A DNA stretch of 64,000 nt from Microbulbifer donghaiensis (GTDB lineage: Bacteria; Pseudomonadota; Gammaproteobacteria; Pseudomonadales; Cellvibrionaceae), in contig NZ_FQVA01000004.1 of NCBI RefSeq assembly GCF_900129095.1, positions 1-64,000 of the forward strand. The letters run 5' to 3'. Both the position numbers and the translations under genes were made by a program. Shown here one piece after another: positions 26,557-36,569 of this stretch (its first letter is position 1; every line of letters starts with the position of its first letter). The notes below the pieces were generated by a model. The model was not told the origin of the DNA. It searched no databases and saw only the letters and a program-made list of their open reading frames with translations.

Positions 26557-27834
26557 TCACTCCGTTTCCCGGCTGTCGTTTTGTGTTGTGGCATCTGCTG
26601 CCGCTTCGGGGTCGTCGCGGCCGTAGATGTCCGGGCGGAACTGCAACAGTCCTTCGTCGTCGACCCAGGCGGTCCAGTAGGCGATATAAACCGGGATCGG
26701 GTTTTCCAGTTCGATACCCTGGGTGCGGCTGCTGAGCATGGCGCGCTCGATCCGCGCTTCGCTCCAGTTGTTTTGCTCCGCCAACATCATGCGGGCGAAC
26801 TCCAGCGGTTTTTCCAGGCGGATACAGCCGTGGCTGAAAGCGCGCTGGCCGCGCTTGAAGAGGTGCTTGCTGTTGGTGTCGTGCAGGAAGATGGCCTCGC
26901 GGTTGGGGATGACGAACTTGACCCGCCCCAGCGCATTGCCGGGGCCGCCTTTCTGTTGCAGCGTCACTTTGCCGCGCCGCACGCCGGCGACGTTGCGCCG
27001 GGTAAACGGCACCGCCCTGCCGCTGTGATTGACGAGTCGGTAACCGTCGGCGGTGAGGTGGGCACTGCCTTTCGGCAGCAGTTCGCGCAGGGCGATGTTG
27101 GGCGGTACCCGCCAGATCGGATTGAACACTACGCGGGTCATGCGGGTGGTGAGTTGCGGTGTCTCGTGTTTGGGCTTGCCTACCACGACTCGCATTTGAA
27201 ACTGTTCCTGCTCATGATCGATCAGGCGCAGGCTGTAATCCGGGATGTTCACGATTATGTAGCGCGGCCCCAGGTCCTTCGGCAGCTGTTGCCAGCGCTC
27301 GAGGTTGGCGGCCAGGGTCTGAGCGCGTTCTGCCGGGTTGGTGTTCAGGCGCGCCCGGGTGCGCTCGTCGACCAGTGCGTCTTCCTTCAGGCCGTGGCGG
27401 CGCTGGAAACGGCGCACGGCCTCCTGCAGCTGTTCGTCGTATTCGTCAGCGTCTCGGTTTGCCGCGGCGTGGTCGTCCAGGCGGTAGTCGCCGTACTGCA
27501 TCAACAGGCCGCGCAACTGCGCTACGCGGGGATCGCGCATGCCCGGCGCCAGCGTCTGGCCCGGGCCGAGAGGTCGCCAGTTATCGTCCTCGGCCAGGGC
27601 GCTGTAGCGCGCGAGTTCCTCTCGCATCAATGCGTATTGGCGGCCATAAGGCGTGAATGCGTCAGCGCTGCCGACTTCGCTCGCGGCAGCGGCCAACTGC
27701 GATTCGGCGCTGGCCGGCGGCAGTTCGACAGCGAGAGACAGCGCGAGGGCCAGGGCCAGTGCACTGCAGTGGTGGGAAGCGTGGCGGCCGCAAGGACAGT
27801 CGCGCAGTAATTGGAGTTGGTTGCCAACACCCAT
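26557..27834 (-). CDS. YcbB-type L,D-transpeptidase (second of array)
   Basis: The 425-residue precursor has a secretion signal (about 1–44, ending PPASA), a peptidoglycan-binding repeat (QEAVRRFQRRHGLKEDALVD), and a YkuD domain with HGCIRLE (Cys337). The end region VYIAYWTAWVDDEGLLQFRP is shared by all three paralogues. The ATG has AGGGG upstream. The gene lies between two paralogues and looks like a tandem-duplication product, with clear divergence in sequence. Confidence 0.92.
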   Translation of the reverse strand: MGVGNQLQLLRDCPCGRHASHHCSALALALALSLAVELPPASAESQLAAAASEVGSADAFTPYGRQYALMREELARYSALAEDDNWRPLGPGQTLAPGMRDPRVAQLRGLLMQYGDYRLDDHAAANRDADEYDEQLQEAVRRFQRRHGLKEDALVDERTRARLNTNPAERAQTLAANLERWQQLPKDLGPRYIIVNIPDYSLRLIDHEQEQFQMRVVVGKPKHETPQLTTRMTRVVFNPIWRVPPNIALRELLPKGSAHLTADGYRLVNHSGRAVPFTRRNVAGVRRGKVTLQQKGGPGNALGRVKFVIPNREAIFLHDTNSKHLFKRGQRAFSHGCIRLEKPLEFARMMLAEQNNWSEARIERAMLSSRTQGIELENPIPVYIAYWTAWVDDEGLLQFRPDIYGRDDPEAAADATTQNDSRETE

Positions 27835-28008
27835 AAGTCACCCCTGTGAGCCGGAATTCATCAGCCAGGCTGATTGCCCTGCTCACATTGGTAACTTGTG
27901 ACCGGTTGGCCCCTAATACTTTTGGGGAATGCGCCGCATTGCCGTGCGGGAGAAAATGGAATATGCCGCGGAATATGGGGGGTGACCCAGGGATCACCCC
28001 CGCTGTCG

Positions 28009-29946
28009 TCAGAACTGATTGGCCTCGAGCCCGTCCTTGCCGTAGATATCCGGGCGGAAATTGAGTTGGCCGTCGCCATCCACCCAGGCGGTCCAGTAAG
28101 TGACGTAAACCTTGACCCTTTTGGTCAGGTCCACCTCGGTGGTCTCATCGCCAGTGGTCAGCTGGTCGATGCGCCACTGGTCCCAGTTGCCCTCGGGGCG
28201 CAGCAGGGCTTCGGCCAGGTGGCGCGGTTTCTCCAGGCGAATGCAGCCGTGGCTGTAATCGCGGTCGGTCAGCGCAAACAATTTGCGCGCGCGGGTGTCG
28301 TGCAGGTAGACATCGTGCTTGTTCGGGATCTCGAACTTTACCCGGCCGAGAATATTGTCCTCACCGCCCAGCTGGCGCATCAGGTAGGAGCCGGCGCCTG
28401 CCGCGGACAGGTTCTTGGCCGTAAGTGGCAGGTGTTCGCCGCTGCCGCTGACCACCCGGTAGCCTATGTTTTCCATGCCGGCGGGATTGGCCCGGGCCTT
28501 GGGCAATATCTCGTTGACCAGGATGCTGCGCGGTACCGTCCAGGTCGGGTTGAACACGACTTTGCTGACGCGGGTGGTGATCTCCGGGGTGGCGTGTTTT
28601 TTCTTGCCCACCACCACGTTCATCGACAGCTTGACCCAGTCGCCCTCCACGTAATGCAGCTTGTACTCGGGCACATTGACCTGGATAAAGCGGTCGCCGA
28701 GATCTGCCGGCAGTGACTCGCGGCGGCGCATGTTGATTTCGACGATCTGGGCACGCGCTGCCGGCGACAGGTTCAGGCGCTTGCGGGTTTCGCGGCCGAC
28801 AATGCCGTCTGGCTTGAGGCCGTGGCGTTTCTGGAAGCGCAGTACGGCTTCGTTCAGGCCGCGGTCGAATGTATTGCGGTCCGCGGCGCTATAACCACCG
28901 TACCCGTAGTAACTGCGGTAGTCGCCGTACAGCGCAAGCATGTCGCGCAGCAGGCCCACATGGGGGTGGCGTGCGCCAATGGTCATCGCGGGTCCGGGCG
29001 GCAGTGGGCGCCAGCGCCCGCTGGCGGAAAGGTTCCGCAACCGCGACAGTTCACTGCGCATTGCATAGAGATCGCCGCCGTAGGGCGAGTTTTCCTCGAT
29101 ATACGGGCCTTCGCTATTCTCCGACAGGGCGCCAGCAGTCGCTGGATTGCCCTGGTTGTAGTAGATACGGCCGTAATTGCTGCCGCTGTAAGTGCGGTTG
29201 TTGTAACCGCCGCTGTTGTAGCTGCGGCTGTTGTAGTTGCGGTTGCCCCACGTCGAATAGTGGCGCGAGCGGTAGGCGTCGTTTTCGCGCGTGTAATAGC
29301 GGCTGTTGGTGTTTGCGCTGTCACTGGAGCGGTTGTAGCCGCGAAAGTATTTGCTGCCACTGGATGTCTGCTGGCGGGTCGATGTCAGTCCGACCAGCTG
29401 GAAGCCGCCTTCGCTGTGGTAAACGGGGGTGATGTCCCGGGGCGGGCGACTCTTCGGGCTGATCTTGTCGAGCCGGGTGTCCTGGGCGTAGGACACGAAG
29501 GCATCGGTCAGCAACACGTCGAGTACGGCGGCCATCTGCAGCCGCTGGGGCGTATCGCGCAGGGTGCGGTCGAAATATCCGAGGTGGTAGCGGTAGTCCA
29601 CCATGCTGCTCGGATTGCCGGAGCTGGCCGCCGTAAGTTGCTTCAGCAGGTCATTGGCGGTGTCGCTGAGGCTGTAGTTGTCAAACCACAGCAGGCGGTA
29701 GTCAGTGCGCTGGTAGATGCGGCGCACCGCGGCGGGATTAAAGATCGGATCCTGCGCCGGCCAGGCGTCAGGGTTCTCCTCCAGCCACCGCACCAGGTGC
29801 GGGCGCACGGCATTTTCCGGCAATACCGGCACCGTTTTCTGGTTGGCGGCAAAGGCGTAATAAAGGGCAAATACACACAGGCTGCCGAGAGTCAGCAGCG
29901 GTAGTAGTGATTTGCGTTTGCGGCGCTCTGGGTTGAAATACGACAT
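28009..29946 (-). CDS. YcbB-type L,D-transpeptidase with low-complexity insert (first of array)
   Basis: The 645-residue protein is closest in size to E. coli LdtD. A basic start and a membrane segment (about 13–34) anchor it. An N-terminal scaffold region follows (about 45–185, RRIYQRTDYRLLWFDNYSLS). Then comes a low-complexity stretch (about 190–270) made almost only of Asn, Tyr, Ser, Arg, Gly and Thr. After that come the peptidoglycan-binding domain (about 360–400) and the YkuD domain with HGCIRLE (Cys568). It is transcribed first, with a 174-base gap before the second paralogue. Confidence 0.92.
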   Translation of the reverse strand: MSYFNPERRKRKSLLPLLTLGSLCVFALYYAFAANQKTVPVLPENAVRPHLVRWLEENPDAWPAQDPIFNPAAVRRIYQRTDYRLLWFDNYSLSDTANDLLKQLTAASSGNPSSMVDYRYHLGYFDRTLRDTPQRLQMAAVLDVLLTDAFVSYAQDTRLDKISPKSRPPRDITPVYHSEGGFQLVGLTSTRQQTSSGSKYFRGYNRSSDSANTNSRYYTRENDAYRSRHYSTWGNRNYNSRSYNSGGYNNRTYSGSNYGRIYYNQGNPATAGALSENSEGPYIEENSPYGGDLYAMRSELSRLRNLSASGRWRPLPPGPAMTIGARHPHVGLLRDMLALYGDYRSYYGYGGYSAADRNTFDRGLNEAVLRFQKRHGLKPDGIVGRETRKRLNLSPAARAQIVEINMRRRESLPADLGDRFIQVNVPEYKLHYVEGDWVKLSMNVVVGKKKHATPEITTRVSKVVFNPTWTVPRSILVNEILPKARANPAGMENIGYRVVSGSGEHLPLTAKNLSAAGAGSYLMRQLGGEDNILGRVKFEIPNKHDVYLHDTRARKLFALTDRDYSHGCIRLEKPRHLAEALLRPEGNWDQWRIDQLTTGDETTEVDLTKRVKVYVTYWTAWVDGDGQLNFRPDIYGKDGLEANQF

Positions 29947-30346
29947 GGTACCTCAGCGATACTGCAGGGGCCCGGTGTTGTCTTGATGAAATGCCGGGCG
30001 CCAGATCGTTCATACCTTCCCAACCTGCGGCGAGCCGGTCCTGTTGTTCGTCGATGTTTACCGACGACTCGCCTTTGTCATGCGTCCCGCGCGACCTTCC
30101 TTTTATATAGACTGGTGTCGGTGTCCCGCTTGCGCGTATATCAACCAAATCCAGCCTGTGAAAATAAGTATGGCAATAAATGCGGAATTTGCTTGGCGTT
30201 TCTTTCCTCACACATTACGTTCTGAGGAAAATTGCTGACTGCAAAGTCTGGCAATTCGGGCCGGGCGCTGCCATCCCACAGCGGGCTGGCGGCCGGAATT
30301 CGGTCGGTCGGGGATCGCTCAGTCGAGGATATTCAGTCGAGGATAT
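29947..30346. other. Intergenic region upstream of the ldt array
   Basis: This 400-base gap should hold the promoter of the L,D-transpeptidase genes on the minus strand; TATATA near 30108 and an AT-rich stretch around 30160–30240 are candidates. The side next to the NRDE gene carries tandem copies of that gene's end (30319–30346). No credible ORF was found. Confidence 0.4.
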
Positions 30347-30360
30347 TCAGTCGAGGATAT
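30319..30360 (-). repeat. 14-bp tandem triplication of the NRDE gene 3' end
   Basis: Three perfect copies of TCAGTCGAGGATAT (plus strand) lie head to tail. The copy at 30347–30360 is the coding end (Tyr-Ile-Leu-Asp-stop on the minus strand). The other two start exactly at the stop codon and run downstream. The unit is not a multiple of three, so the copies change frame. Confidence 0.95.
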
Positions 30361-31162
30361 AGTGGCGCAGGGGTTCGACCGCCGCGCCGGCAATATAGCT
30401 TCTCTCCCACAGCTGGCTGACGCCGCGGTGATCGATCGCGATCAGCGTGCTCGCGCGGGTGCCGTAGCCGCCGGTGTCGCCGCCCGCGGGCGGCACCGGA
30501 AAGTCAGCAGTTTCTATCTGTACAAACAGCGGCGACAGCGCCAGCTCCAGCGCTTCGCCGACTCCGGTATCTGGCAGCTGCGCCGGCGGGGCTGTGTTCC
30601 TGTCCTGCAGCAGTTGCAGCGCCGGCCGCACGAAATTGTCCTCGGTGACCCGGCCGTCAATACCGGCGACTAGCCGTGCCAGGCCCGCCTTGCCTTTCTC
30701 TACTTTCGGCCAGGGGGCGTCCGGTGCGCCGTTGGAGATGCCGTGTATACCATCGATGAAGGCGAAGGGGGTGTGGCGGTTGCCGGCGCAGATCAGCTCG
30801 ATTTCGGCGCCGTGCTGGAACAGCAGCGCATTGAAGCCGCGGTAGCGGGACCCGGACAGCGCTTCGGCGAATGGCTGTGGATCCGTGCTCCCGAGGAGGA
30901 AATTGCGCGGAATGTCGCCCCGCGAAAGCGGCGCGGGCGGCGCCGGCCGGCCCGGCTCGCGGATATTGGTCACCGCCGCCACCCGGCCGCGGGCCATGCC
31001 GGCCCAGGTGCCGCCGGCCTCGAGGTCGCGTCCGGCAATCAGTTTGCCGTCCGCCCAGGGGCCGGCCGGAGTGCTGGGTCTGCCGTAGAACTCGTCGCGG
31101 TTGGCCAGCAGTAACAGCGGGTATTGCGGGTGGCAGCGGTAGGCAAATAGCAACAGACACAT
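30347..31162 (-). CDS. NRDE/TANGO2-family protein
   Basis: The 271-residue protein begins MCLLLFAY, putting a Cys directly after Met as in N-terminal nucleophile-type NRDE proteins. It contains the family signature LLLANRDEFYGRP, plus GRDLEAGGTWAGMARGRVAAVTNIRE and GYGTRASTLIAID. NRDE/TANGO2 proteins are widespread; a role in haem movement has been proposed for some. I start at ATG 31162; the frame is open to 31258 but the extra part overlaps lgt. Divergent from lgt. Confidence 0.88.
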   Translation of the reverse strand: MCLLLFAYRCHPQYPLLLLANRDEFYGRPSTPAGPWADGKLIAGRDLEAGGTWAGMARGRVAAVTNIREPGRPAPPAPLSRGDIPRNFLLGSTDPQPFAEALSGSRYRGFNALLFQHGAEIELICAGNRHTPFAFIDGIHGISNGAPDAPWPKVEKGKAGLARLVAGIDGRVTEDNFVRPALQLLQDRNTAPPAQLPDTGVGEALELALSPLFVQIETADFPVPPAGGDTGGYGTRASTLIAIDHRGVSQLWERSYIAGAAVEPLRHYILD

Positions 31163-31256
31163 AGTATTTTCACGGTGAGCCGGTCGGAGGCGCCCCTTTC
31201 GCTGCGGGGCGCTTTGCGACCATAATACGCGCTTCGCCAATAATCTCGATTCACCC

Positions 31257-32111
31257 ATGCTGACTTATCCCGAAATCGACCCGGTAGCCGTGGCTATTGG
31301 CCCGCTGAAAGTGCACTGGTACGGACTCATGTACCTGGTCGGCTTTATCGCCGCCTGGTGGCTGGCGCTGCGCCGCAGCACCAAACCCTGGTCGCCGGTA
31401 ATCAAATCCGAAGTCGAAGACCTGATCCTCTACTGTGCCATCGGCGTCGTGGTCGGCGGGCGGCTCGGTTACATGTTTTTCTACAACCTGCCTGAGCTGC
31501 TGGATCATCCGCTGTCGCTGTTGCGGGTGTGGGAAGGCGGCATGAGCTTTCACGGCGGCCTGGTCGGCGTGATGCTGGCCACCACCCTCTACGCGCGCAA
31601 GATCGGCACCACCTTCCCGGCGCTGATCGACTTCGTTGCGCCGCTCGTACCCATCGGACTGGGACTCGGCCGAATCGGTAATTTTATCGGCCAGGAACTT
31701 TGGGGACGCCCCACCGATGTGCCCTGGGGCATGGTGTTCCCGCGTGATCCCGAGCTGCTGGTGCGTCACCCGTCGCAGCTGTACCAGGCCTTTCTCGAGG
31801 GGTTGGTGCTGTTCGCGGTGCTGTGGTGGTTCTCGAGCAAGCCGCGTCCGCGCCTGGCCGTCGGCGGTCTGTTTGTCACCCTCTACGGCGTCTTCCGTTT
31901 CCTGGTCGAGTTCGTGCGCGAGCCGGATGGTCATATCGGGTATGACCTGTTCGGCTGGATGACCCGTGGCCAGTTGTTGAGTCTGCCGATGATCGTGGCC
32001 GGTATCGTGTTGCTGGTGTGGAGTTACCGCACCCAGCCACTGCCCGAGGGGCGCGCAGGCAAGGGCGGAAATAAAGCGGGGCGCACCCAGGTAAAAGACG
32101 GAGCACAGTAA
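31257..32111 (+). CDS. lgt: Prolipoprotein diacylglyceryl transferase
   Basis: Lgt adds diacylglycerol from phosphatidylglycerol to the lipobox Cys of prolipoproteins in the inner membrane. The 284-residue protein has the N-terminal [11 protein letters not shown] region, [18 protein letters not shown], the Lgt signature [14 protein letters not shown] and [16 protein letters not shown]. Several membrane helices are evident. It is followed 3 bases later by thyA and then folA, as in Pseudomonas. Confidence 0.96.
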   Translation: MLTYPEIDPVAVAIGPLKVHWYGLMYLVGFIAAWWLALRRSTKPWSPVIKSEVEDLILYCAIGVVVGGRLGYMFFYNLPELLDHPLSLLRVWEGGMSFHGGLVGVMLATTLYARKIGTTFPALIDFVAPLVPIGLGLGRIGNFIGQELWGRPTDVPWGMVFPRDPELLVRHPSQLYQAFLEGLVLFAVLWWFSSKPRPRLAVGGLFVTLYGVFRFLVEFVREPDGHIGYDLFGWMTRGQLLSLPMIVAGIVLLVWSYRTQPLPEGRAGKGGNKAGRTQVKDGAQ

Positions 32112-32114
32112 TAG

Positions 32115-32948
<834 letters not shown>

Positions 32949-32958
32949 GCAGTCACCG

Positions 32959-33471
32959 ATGAAAGAGATACCTATCGCCCTGATCGCCGCTGTCGCGCGC
33001 AACGGCGCCATCGGACGCGACAACGAGCTGCCCTGGCGCCTGTCCGGCGATCTGCAGTTCTTCAAGCGCACCACCCTCGGCAAGCCGGTGGTGATGGGGC
33101 GCAAGACTTTTGAGTCCATCGGCCGGCCGTTGCCGGGTCGCGTCAATATTGTGATCACTCGCAACCCCGACTGGTGTGCAGATGGCGTAGAGTGCGTCCC
33201 CTCGCTCGAGTTGGCGCTGCAGCGGGCGCAGCAGTGCGCTGCCGAGGCGGCAGCCGCCGAAGTCATGGTGATTGGCGGGGCGCAGATTTACCGGCAGGCT
33301 CTGCCTTTGGCCGGGCGTCTCTATGTGACCGAGGTGGATGCCGAGATTGCGGGGGATGCGTTTTTTCCGGAGCTGGATGACTGTTGGGGTGAGACCAGTC
33401 GCAACTGTTACCCGGCGTCGGACAGGGATGAATATAGCTACTGCTTAGTTCAGTACGACAGGTTGAAATAA
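32959..33471 (+). CDS. folA: Dihydrofolate reductase
   Basis: FolA regenerates THF from the dihydrofolate made by ThyA, which explains the adjacent genes. The 170-residue product has IAAVARNGAIGRDNELPWRL, VVMGRKTFESIGRPLPGR and VMVIGGAQIYRQAL, all typical. ATG 32959 starts 10 bases after the thyA stop; the frame is open much further upstream, but that part overlaps thyA. Confidence 0.95.
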   Translation: MKEIPIALIAAVARNGAIGRDNELPWRLSGDLQFFKRTTLGKPVVMGRKTFESIGRPLPGRVNIVITRNPDWCADGVECVPSLELALQRAQQCAAEAAAAEVMVIGGAQIYRQALPLAGRLYVTEVDAEIAGDAFFPELDDCWGETSRNCYPASDRDEYSYCLVQYDRLK

Positions 33472-33472
33472 A

Positions 33473-33503
33473 AACAGATTGATTGATTAGTGATCGATCT
33501 GTT
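33473..33503. other. Hairpin just after folA
   Basis: The arms AACAGATTGAT (33473–33483) and ATCGATCTGTT (33493–33503) pair with one wobble around a nine-base loop, starting 1–2 bases after the folA stop. No T-run follows, so it may be a weak terminator or an operator. Confidence 0.45.
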
Positions 33504-33617
33504 AAGTTTCGACGCTGCATAAACAGGGAACGTCGCCGCAATTGTGTGCATGTGACCCGGGATTGTTACCCGTTTGTTACCTTGCTACCCATGCGGGTCG
33601 ATACTGTCAATCGGCAT

Positions 33618-33645
33618 TTGAATAATCAAATCGGCTGTTTACAAT
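33618..33645 (+). promoter_or_regulatory. Likely sigma70 promoter of the TonB operon
   Basis: TTGAAT (33618–33623) and TACAAT (33640–33645) are separated by 16 bases, about 115 bases before the first gene. I see no convincing Fur box in the region. Confidence 0.5.
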
Positions 33646-33758
33646 GTGCGGCTCTTAGCTGTCTTCACACCACTGTTTTTAAGACAAAAGGACACCGCGT
33701 TGTGGCAGCTAACTCATCGCGACCATGTTGTGAAATATTGAACCCACTGGGGGGTCTA

Positions 33759-34541
33759 ATGAAAACCAAGCGATTCATGGCTGTGGCGCTGACCACTGCG
33801 CTGTCTGCCGGCGCGCTCTACGGCAGCGTAGCCACTGCGGATACTCTCGATAACGTACTTGCCGTAGAGCAGCAGAAAACCACTGCCGCCCAGGCTTCGC
33901 AAAAGCGTATCGACAAGATTGCCGAAGAAACCAGCAGCCTGCTGCAGGATTTCAAGGTCGTAAACAAGGAGATCGATGGTCTGCGTGTTTACAACCGTCA
34001 GCTGGAAAAGCAGCTGGCCAACCAGCTCGCCGTTATGAAAGAGCTGGACGAGTCCATCGAAAACGTCACCGTGATCGAACGTCAGATCCAGCCGCTGATC
34101 CTGCGCATGCTGGAAGGCCTGGAGCAGTTCGTTCAGCTGGACGCGCCCTTCAAGATCGAAGAGCGTGTGGCCAACCTCGAGAACGTTAGGAACAATATGG
34201 ACCGCTCCGATATCACCGTGGCGGAGAAATTCCGTCAGGTTCTGGAGCTGTACAACTTCGAAGCGGAATACGCCCGCAAGATCGACAGCTATAGCGATAG
34301 CCTGAACGTGAACGGTCAGGAGCGCGAAGTAAACGTGCTGCAGATCGGTCGTATTGCTCTGCTGGCGCAAACCACTGACTCCAAGATCTCCCTGGCTTAT
34401 GACAAGGATCAGAAGGCTTGGGTTGAGATCGATGCCGGCGAATACCGCCGCGCCCTCATGAACGGCCTGAAGATCGCCAAGAAACAGGCCACTATCGATA
34501 TCATGACCATGCCGATTCCGGCTCCGGAGGCAGCGCAATGA
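33759..34541 (+). CDS. DUF3450 periplasmic protein of TonB operon
   Basis: The 260-residue precursor has a signal peptide (ending TAD near residue 27) and a long coiled-coil segment (about 30–125), then a mixed domain. It matches DUF3450, found as the first gene of TonB2-like operons in marine gammaproteobacteria. GGGGG lies before ATG 33759. Its stop overlaps the next start (ATGA), so it is translationally coupled. The role is probably in the periplasmic part of the TonB machinery; this is inferred from context. Confidence 0.85.
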   Translation: MKTKRFMAVALTTALSAGALYGSVATADTLDNVLAVEQQKTTAAQASQKRIDKIAEETSSLLQDFKVVNKEIDGLRVYNRQLEKQLANQLAVMKELDESIENVTVIERQIQPLILRMLEGLEQFVQLDAPFKIEERVANLENVRNNMDRSDITVAEKFRQVLELYNFEAEYARKIDSYSDSLNVNGQEREVNVLQIGRIALLAQTTDSKISLAYDKDQKAWVEIDAGEYRRALMNGLKIAKKQATIDIMTMPIPAPEAAQ

Positions 34542-35908
34542 AAACCTCTATCGCCAAACGCGTATTAGTAGCAGCTGCGGCTGGCCTGATCAGTTTCTCC
34601 GCCGTTGCCCAGGACAAGGCTACTTCTCTGGATCAGCTGCTGAAGATGGTTCAGCAGTCCAAGATCGCCGAGTCCAAGGAGCATCAGCAGCGCGAAGCTG
34701 ACTTCCGTCGCCAGAAGGCCAACCAGCAATCCCTGCTGACTCAGGCGCAGAACACCCGCGCTTCTGAAGAAGCTCGCTCCGAGCGCCTGGAACAGAAGTA
34801 CCAGGAGCAGGAAGTACTGGTGCAGCAGAAGCGCCAGCAGCTGGACGAGCGTCTGGGCTCTCTGAAAGAACTGTTTGGTCACCTGACCTCTACCGCTGGC
34901 GACCTGCGCGCTAACCTGGACAGCTCCATCGTGTCTGCGCAGTACCCCGGCCGCACTGAGTTCGTCGACACTCTGATCGACAAAATGAACTCCGCCACCA
35001 AGCTGCCGACCATCGAGGAAATCGAGCGTCTGTGGTACGAGCTGCAGCGTGAGACCGTTGAGTCCGGCAAGGTGGTCAAGTTCACCGGTACCGTGATCAA
35101 GCCGGATGGCGAGCAGGTTGAACAGGAAGTTGTCCGCGTAGGTAACTTCAACCTGGTTTCCGACGGCAAGTACCTGGAAATGAGCGACGCTCACAAAATG
35201 GCCGAGCTGATCCGTCAGCCCGACGGCAAGTACCTGAGCATGGCTGCAGACCTGCAGGCGGCTACTTCCGGCTTCAACCCGTTCGGTGTTGACCCGACTG
35301 GCCCGACCGGTGGTTCCTTCCTGAAGGCCATGATCAACAGCCCGAGCATTGTTGAGCGCTGGCACCAGGGTGGTCCGGTTGGTTACATCATCACTGCGGT
35401 GGGCGTCTTCGCCATGCTGCTGGCTGTATGGCGTCTGATCGTGCTGTCCGGCCTGAGTGCCAAGGTTAACGCCCAGCTGCGTTCCTCTACGCCGAACACC
35501 AACAACCCGCTGGGTCGCGTTCTGGCTGTTGCCGAAGAGAACAAAGGTATCGACGGCGAGACTCTGGAACTGAAGATGGAAGAGGCGGTACTGAAAGAGC
35601 GCCCGGCCATCGAGTCCGGCCTGAACCTGCTGAAGATCATCGCCATGGTTGCCCCGCTGCTGGGTCTGCTGGGTACCGTTACCGGTATGATCATCACCTT
35701 CCAGGCGATCACCATCTTCGGTGCCGGCGATCCGAAAGCAATGGCTGGCGGTATTTCCTCCGCACTGGTAACCACCGTTCTGGGTCTGTGTGTCGCTATC
35801 CCGACTGTACTGATGCACACCATCGTGAACGGCCGCGCCAAGCGTATCCTGCACATCCTGGACGAGCAGAGTGCTGGTATCGTGGCGGAAAACGCCGAGC
35901 GTAAATAA
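34538..35908 (+). CDS. ttpC: Long MotA/TolQ/ExbB proton-channel protein, TtpC-like
   Basis: The 456-residue protein has a signal peptide (about 1–24), a Gln/Glu/Arg-rich coiled coil (about 30–130), and a C-terminal MotA/TolQ/ExbB domain with membrane segments near 285–310 and in MVAPLLGLLGTVTGMIITFQ and SALVTTVLGLCVAIPTVLM. Size and layout match TtpC of Vibrio TonB2 systems. It uses many GCT, GTT, GGT and CGT codons, unlike most genes in the window, which suggests strong expression. It sits between DUF3450 and exbB. Confidence 0.88.
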   Translation: MKTSIAKRVLVAAAAGLISFSAVAQDKATSLDQLLKMVQQSKIAESKEHQQREADFRRQKANQQSLLTQAQNTRASEEARSERLEQKYQEQEVLVQQKRQQLDERLGSLKELFGHLTSTAGDLRANLDSSIVSAQYPGRTEFVDTLIDKMNSATKLPTIEEIERLWYELQRETVESGKVVKFTGTVIKPDGEQVEQEVVRVGNFNLVSDGKYLEMSDAHKMAELIRQPDGKYLSMAADLQAATSGFNPFGVDPTGPTGGSFLKAMINSPSIVERWHQGGPVGYIITAVGVFAMLLAVWRLIVLSGLSAKVNAQLRSSTPNTNNPLGRVLAVAEENKGIDGETLELKMEEAVLKERPAIESGLNLLKIIAMVAPLLGLLGTVTGMIITFQAITIFGAGDPKAMAGGISSALVTTVLGLCVAIPTVLMHTIVNGRAKRILHILDEQSAGIVAENAERK

Positions 35909-35922
35909 GAGGAGGCGGCAAC

Positions 35923-36450
35923 ATGCACGCATTAAATGACGCATGGGCCGCCGTCAACGCCTTTATGGCGTCGGGCGGGCCAGTACTGTTCCTGATCGCC
36001 GGCCTGACCTTCTTTATGTGGACGCTGATTTTTGAACGTGTCTTCTACTTTAATAAAGGGTTGAAGAGCGACGTTCAGGGTGCGGTGGACCAGTGGGAAG
36101 AGCGCCCCGAGCGCAAATCCTGGAGTGCTCACCGCATCCGTGAGGCGCTGATCTCCCGGGTATCCGAGAAGATTCAGGACAATATGGACATGATTCAGGC
36201 CTGTGTGGCCCTGGCACCCCTGTTCGGGCTGCTGGGTACGGTCTGGGGCATGATCAACGTGTTCGAAGTTCTCGCGGTTACCGGTGGTGGTGATGCCAAG
36301 CAGATGGCCAGTGGTGTATCCATGGCAACCATTCCTACCATGGCAGGTATGGTTGCGGCCCTCTCCGGGGTATTTGCCAACACCTACCTCACCCGTAAAT
36401 CAGAGCGCGAAACCCAGCTGCTGGAAGACCATCTGACGATGGATCACTAA
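35923..36450 (+). CDS. exbB: ExbB-type biopolymer transport protein
   Basis: The 175-residue inner-membrane protein has three hydrophobic segments: VLFLIAGLTFFMWTLIF, the region around CVALAPLFGLLGTVWGMINV, and MATIPTMAGMVAALSGVFAN. With ExbD it forms the proton channel that powers TonB. AGGAGG precedes ATG 35923. It is the short ExbB2 form that accompanies TtpC in these operons. Confidence 0.92.
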   Translation: MHALNDAWAAVNAFMASGGPVLFLIAGLTFFMWTLIFERVFYFNKGLKSDVQGAVDQWEERPERKSWSAHRIREALISRVSEKIQDNMDMIQACVALAPLFGLLGTVWGMINVFEVLAVTGGGDAKQMASGVSMATIPTMAGMVAALSGVFANTYLTRKSERETQLLEDHLTMDH

Positions 36451-36569
36451 GGCACCACATAAGGCGAATAGGCGAGCTTATTTGCTGTGAAGGTTTAGCC
36501 AAGCCAGATATTTTCGCCGGGGGGCTCCTCGAGGGCTCCTCGCCGGAAACGTTCGCTAAGAGAGTTGCT

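Noticed and set aside
27978-28001. Terminator between first and second transpeptidase genes
   Set aside because: A GGGGGTGA/TCACCCCC stem exists, but no T-run follows on the minus strand, so termination is not supported.
33600-33660. Fur box at the TonB operon promoter
   Set aside because: AT-rich bases around 33620 do not match the Fur palindrome well enough.
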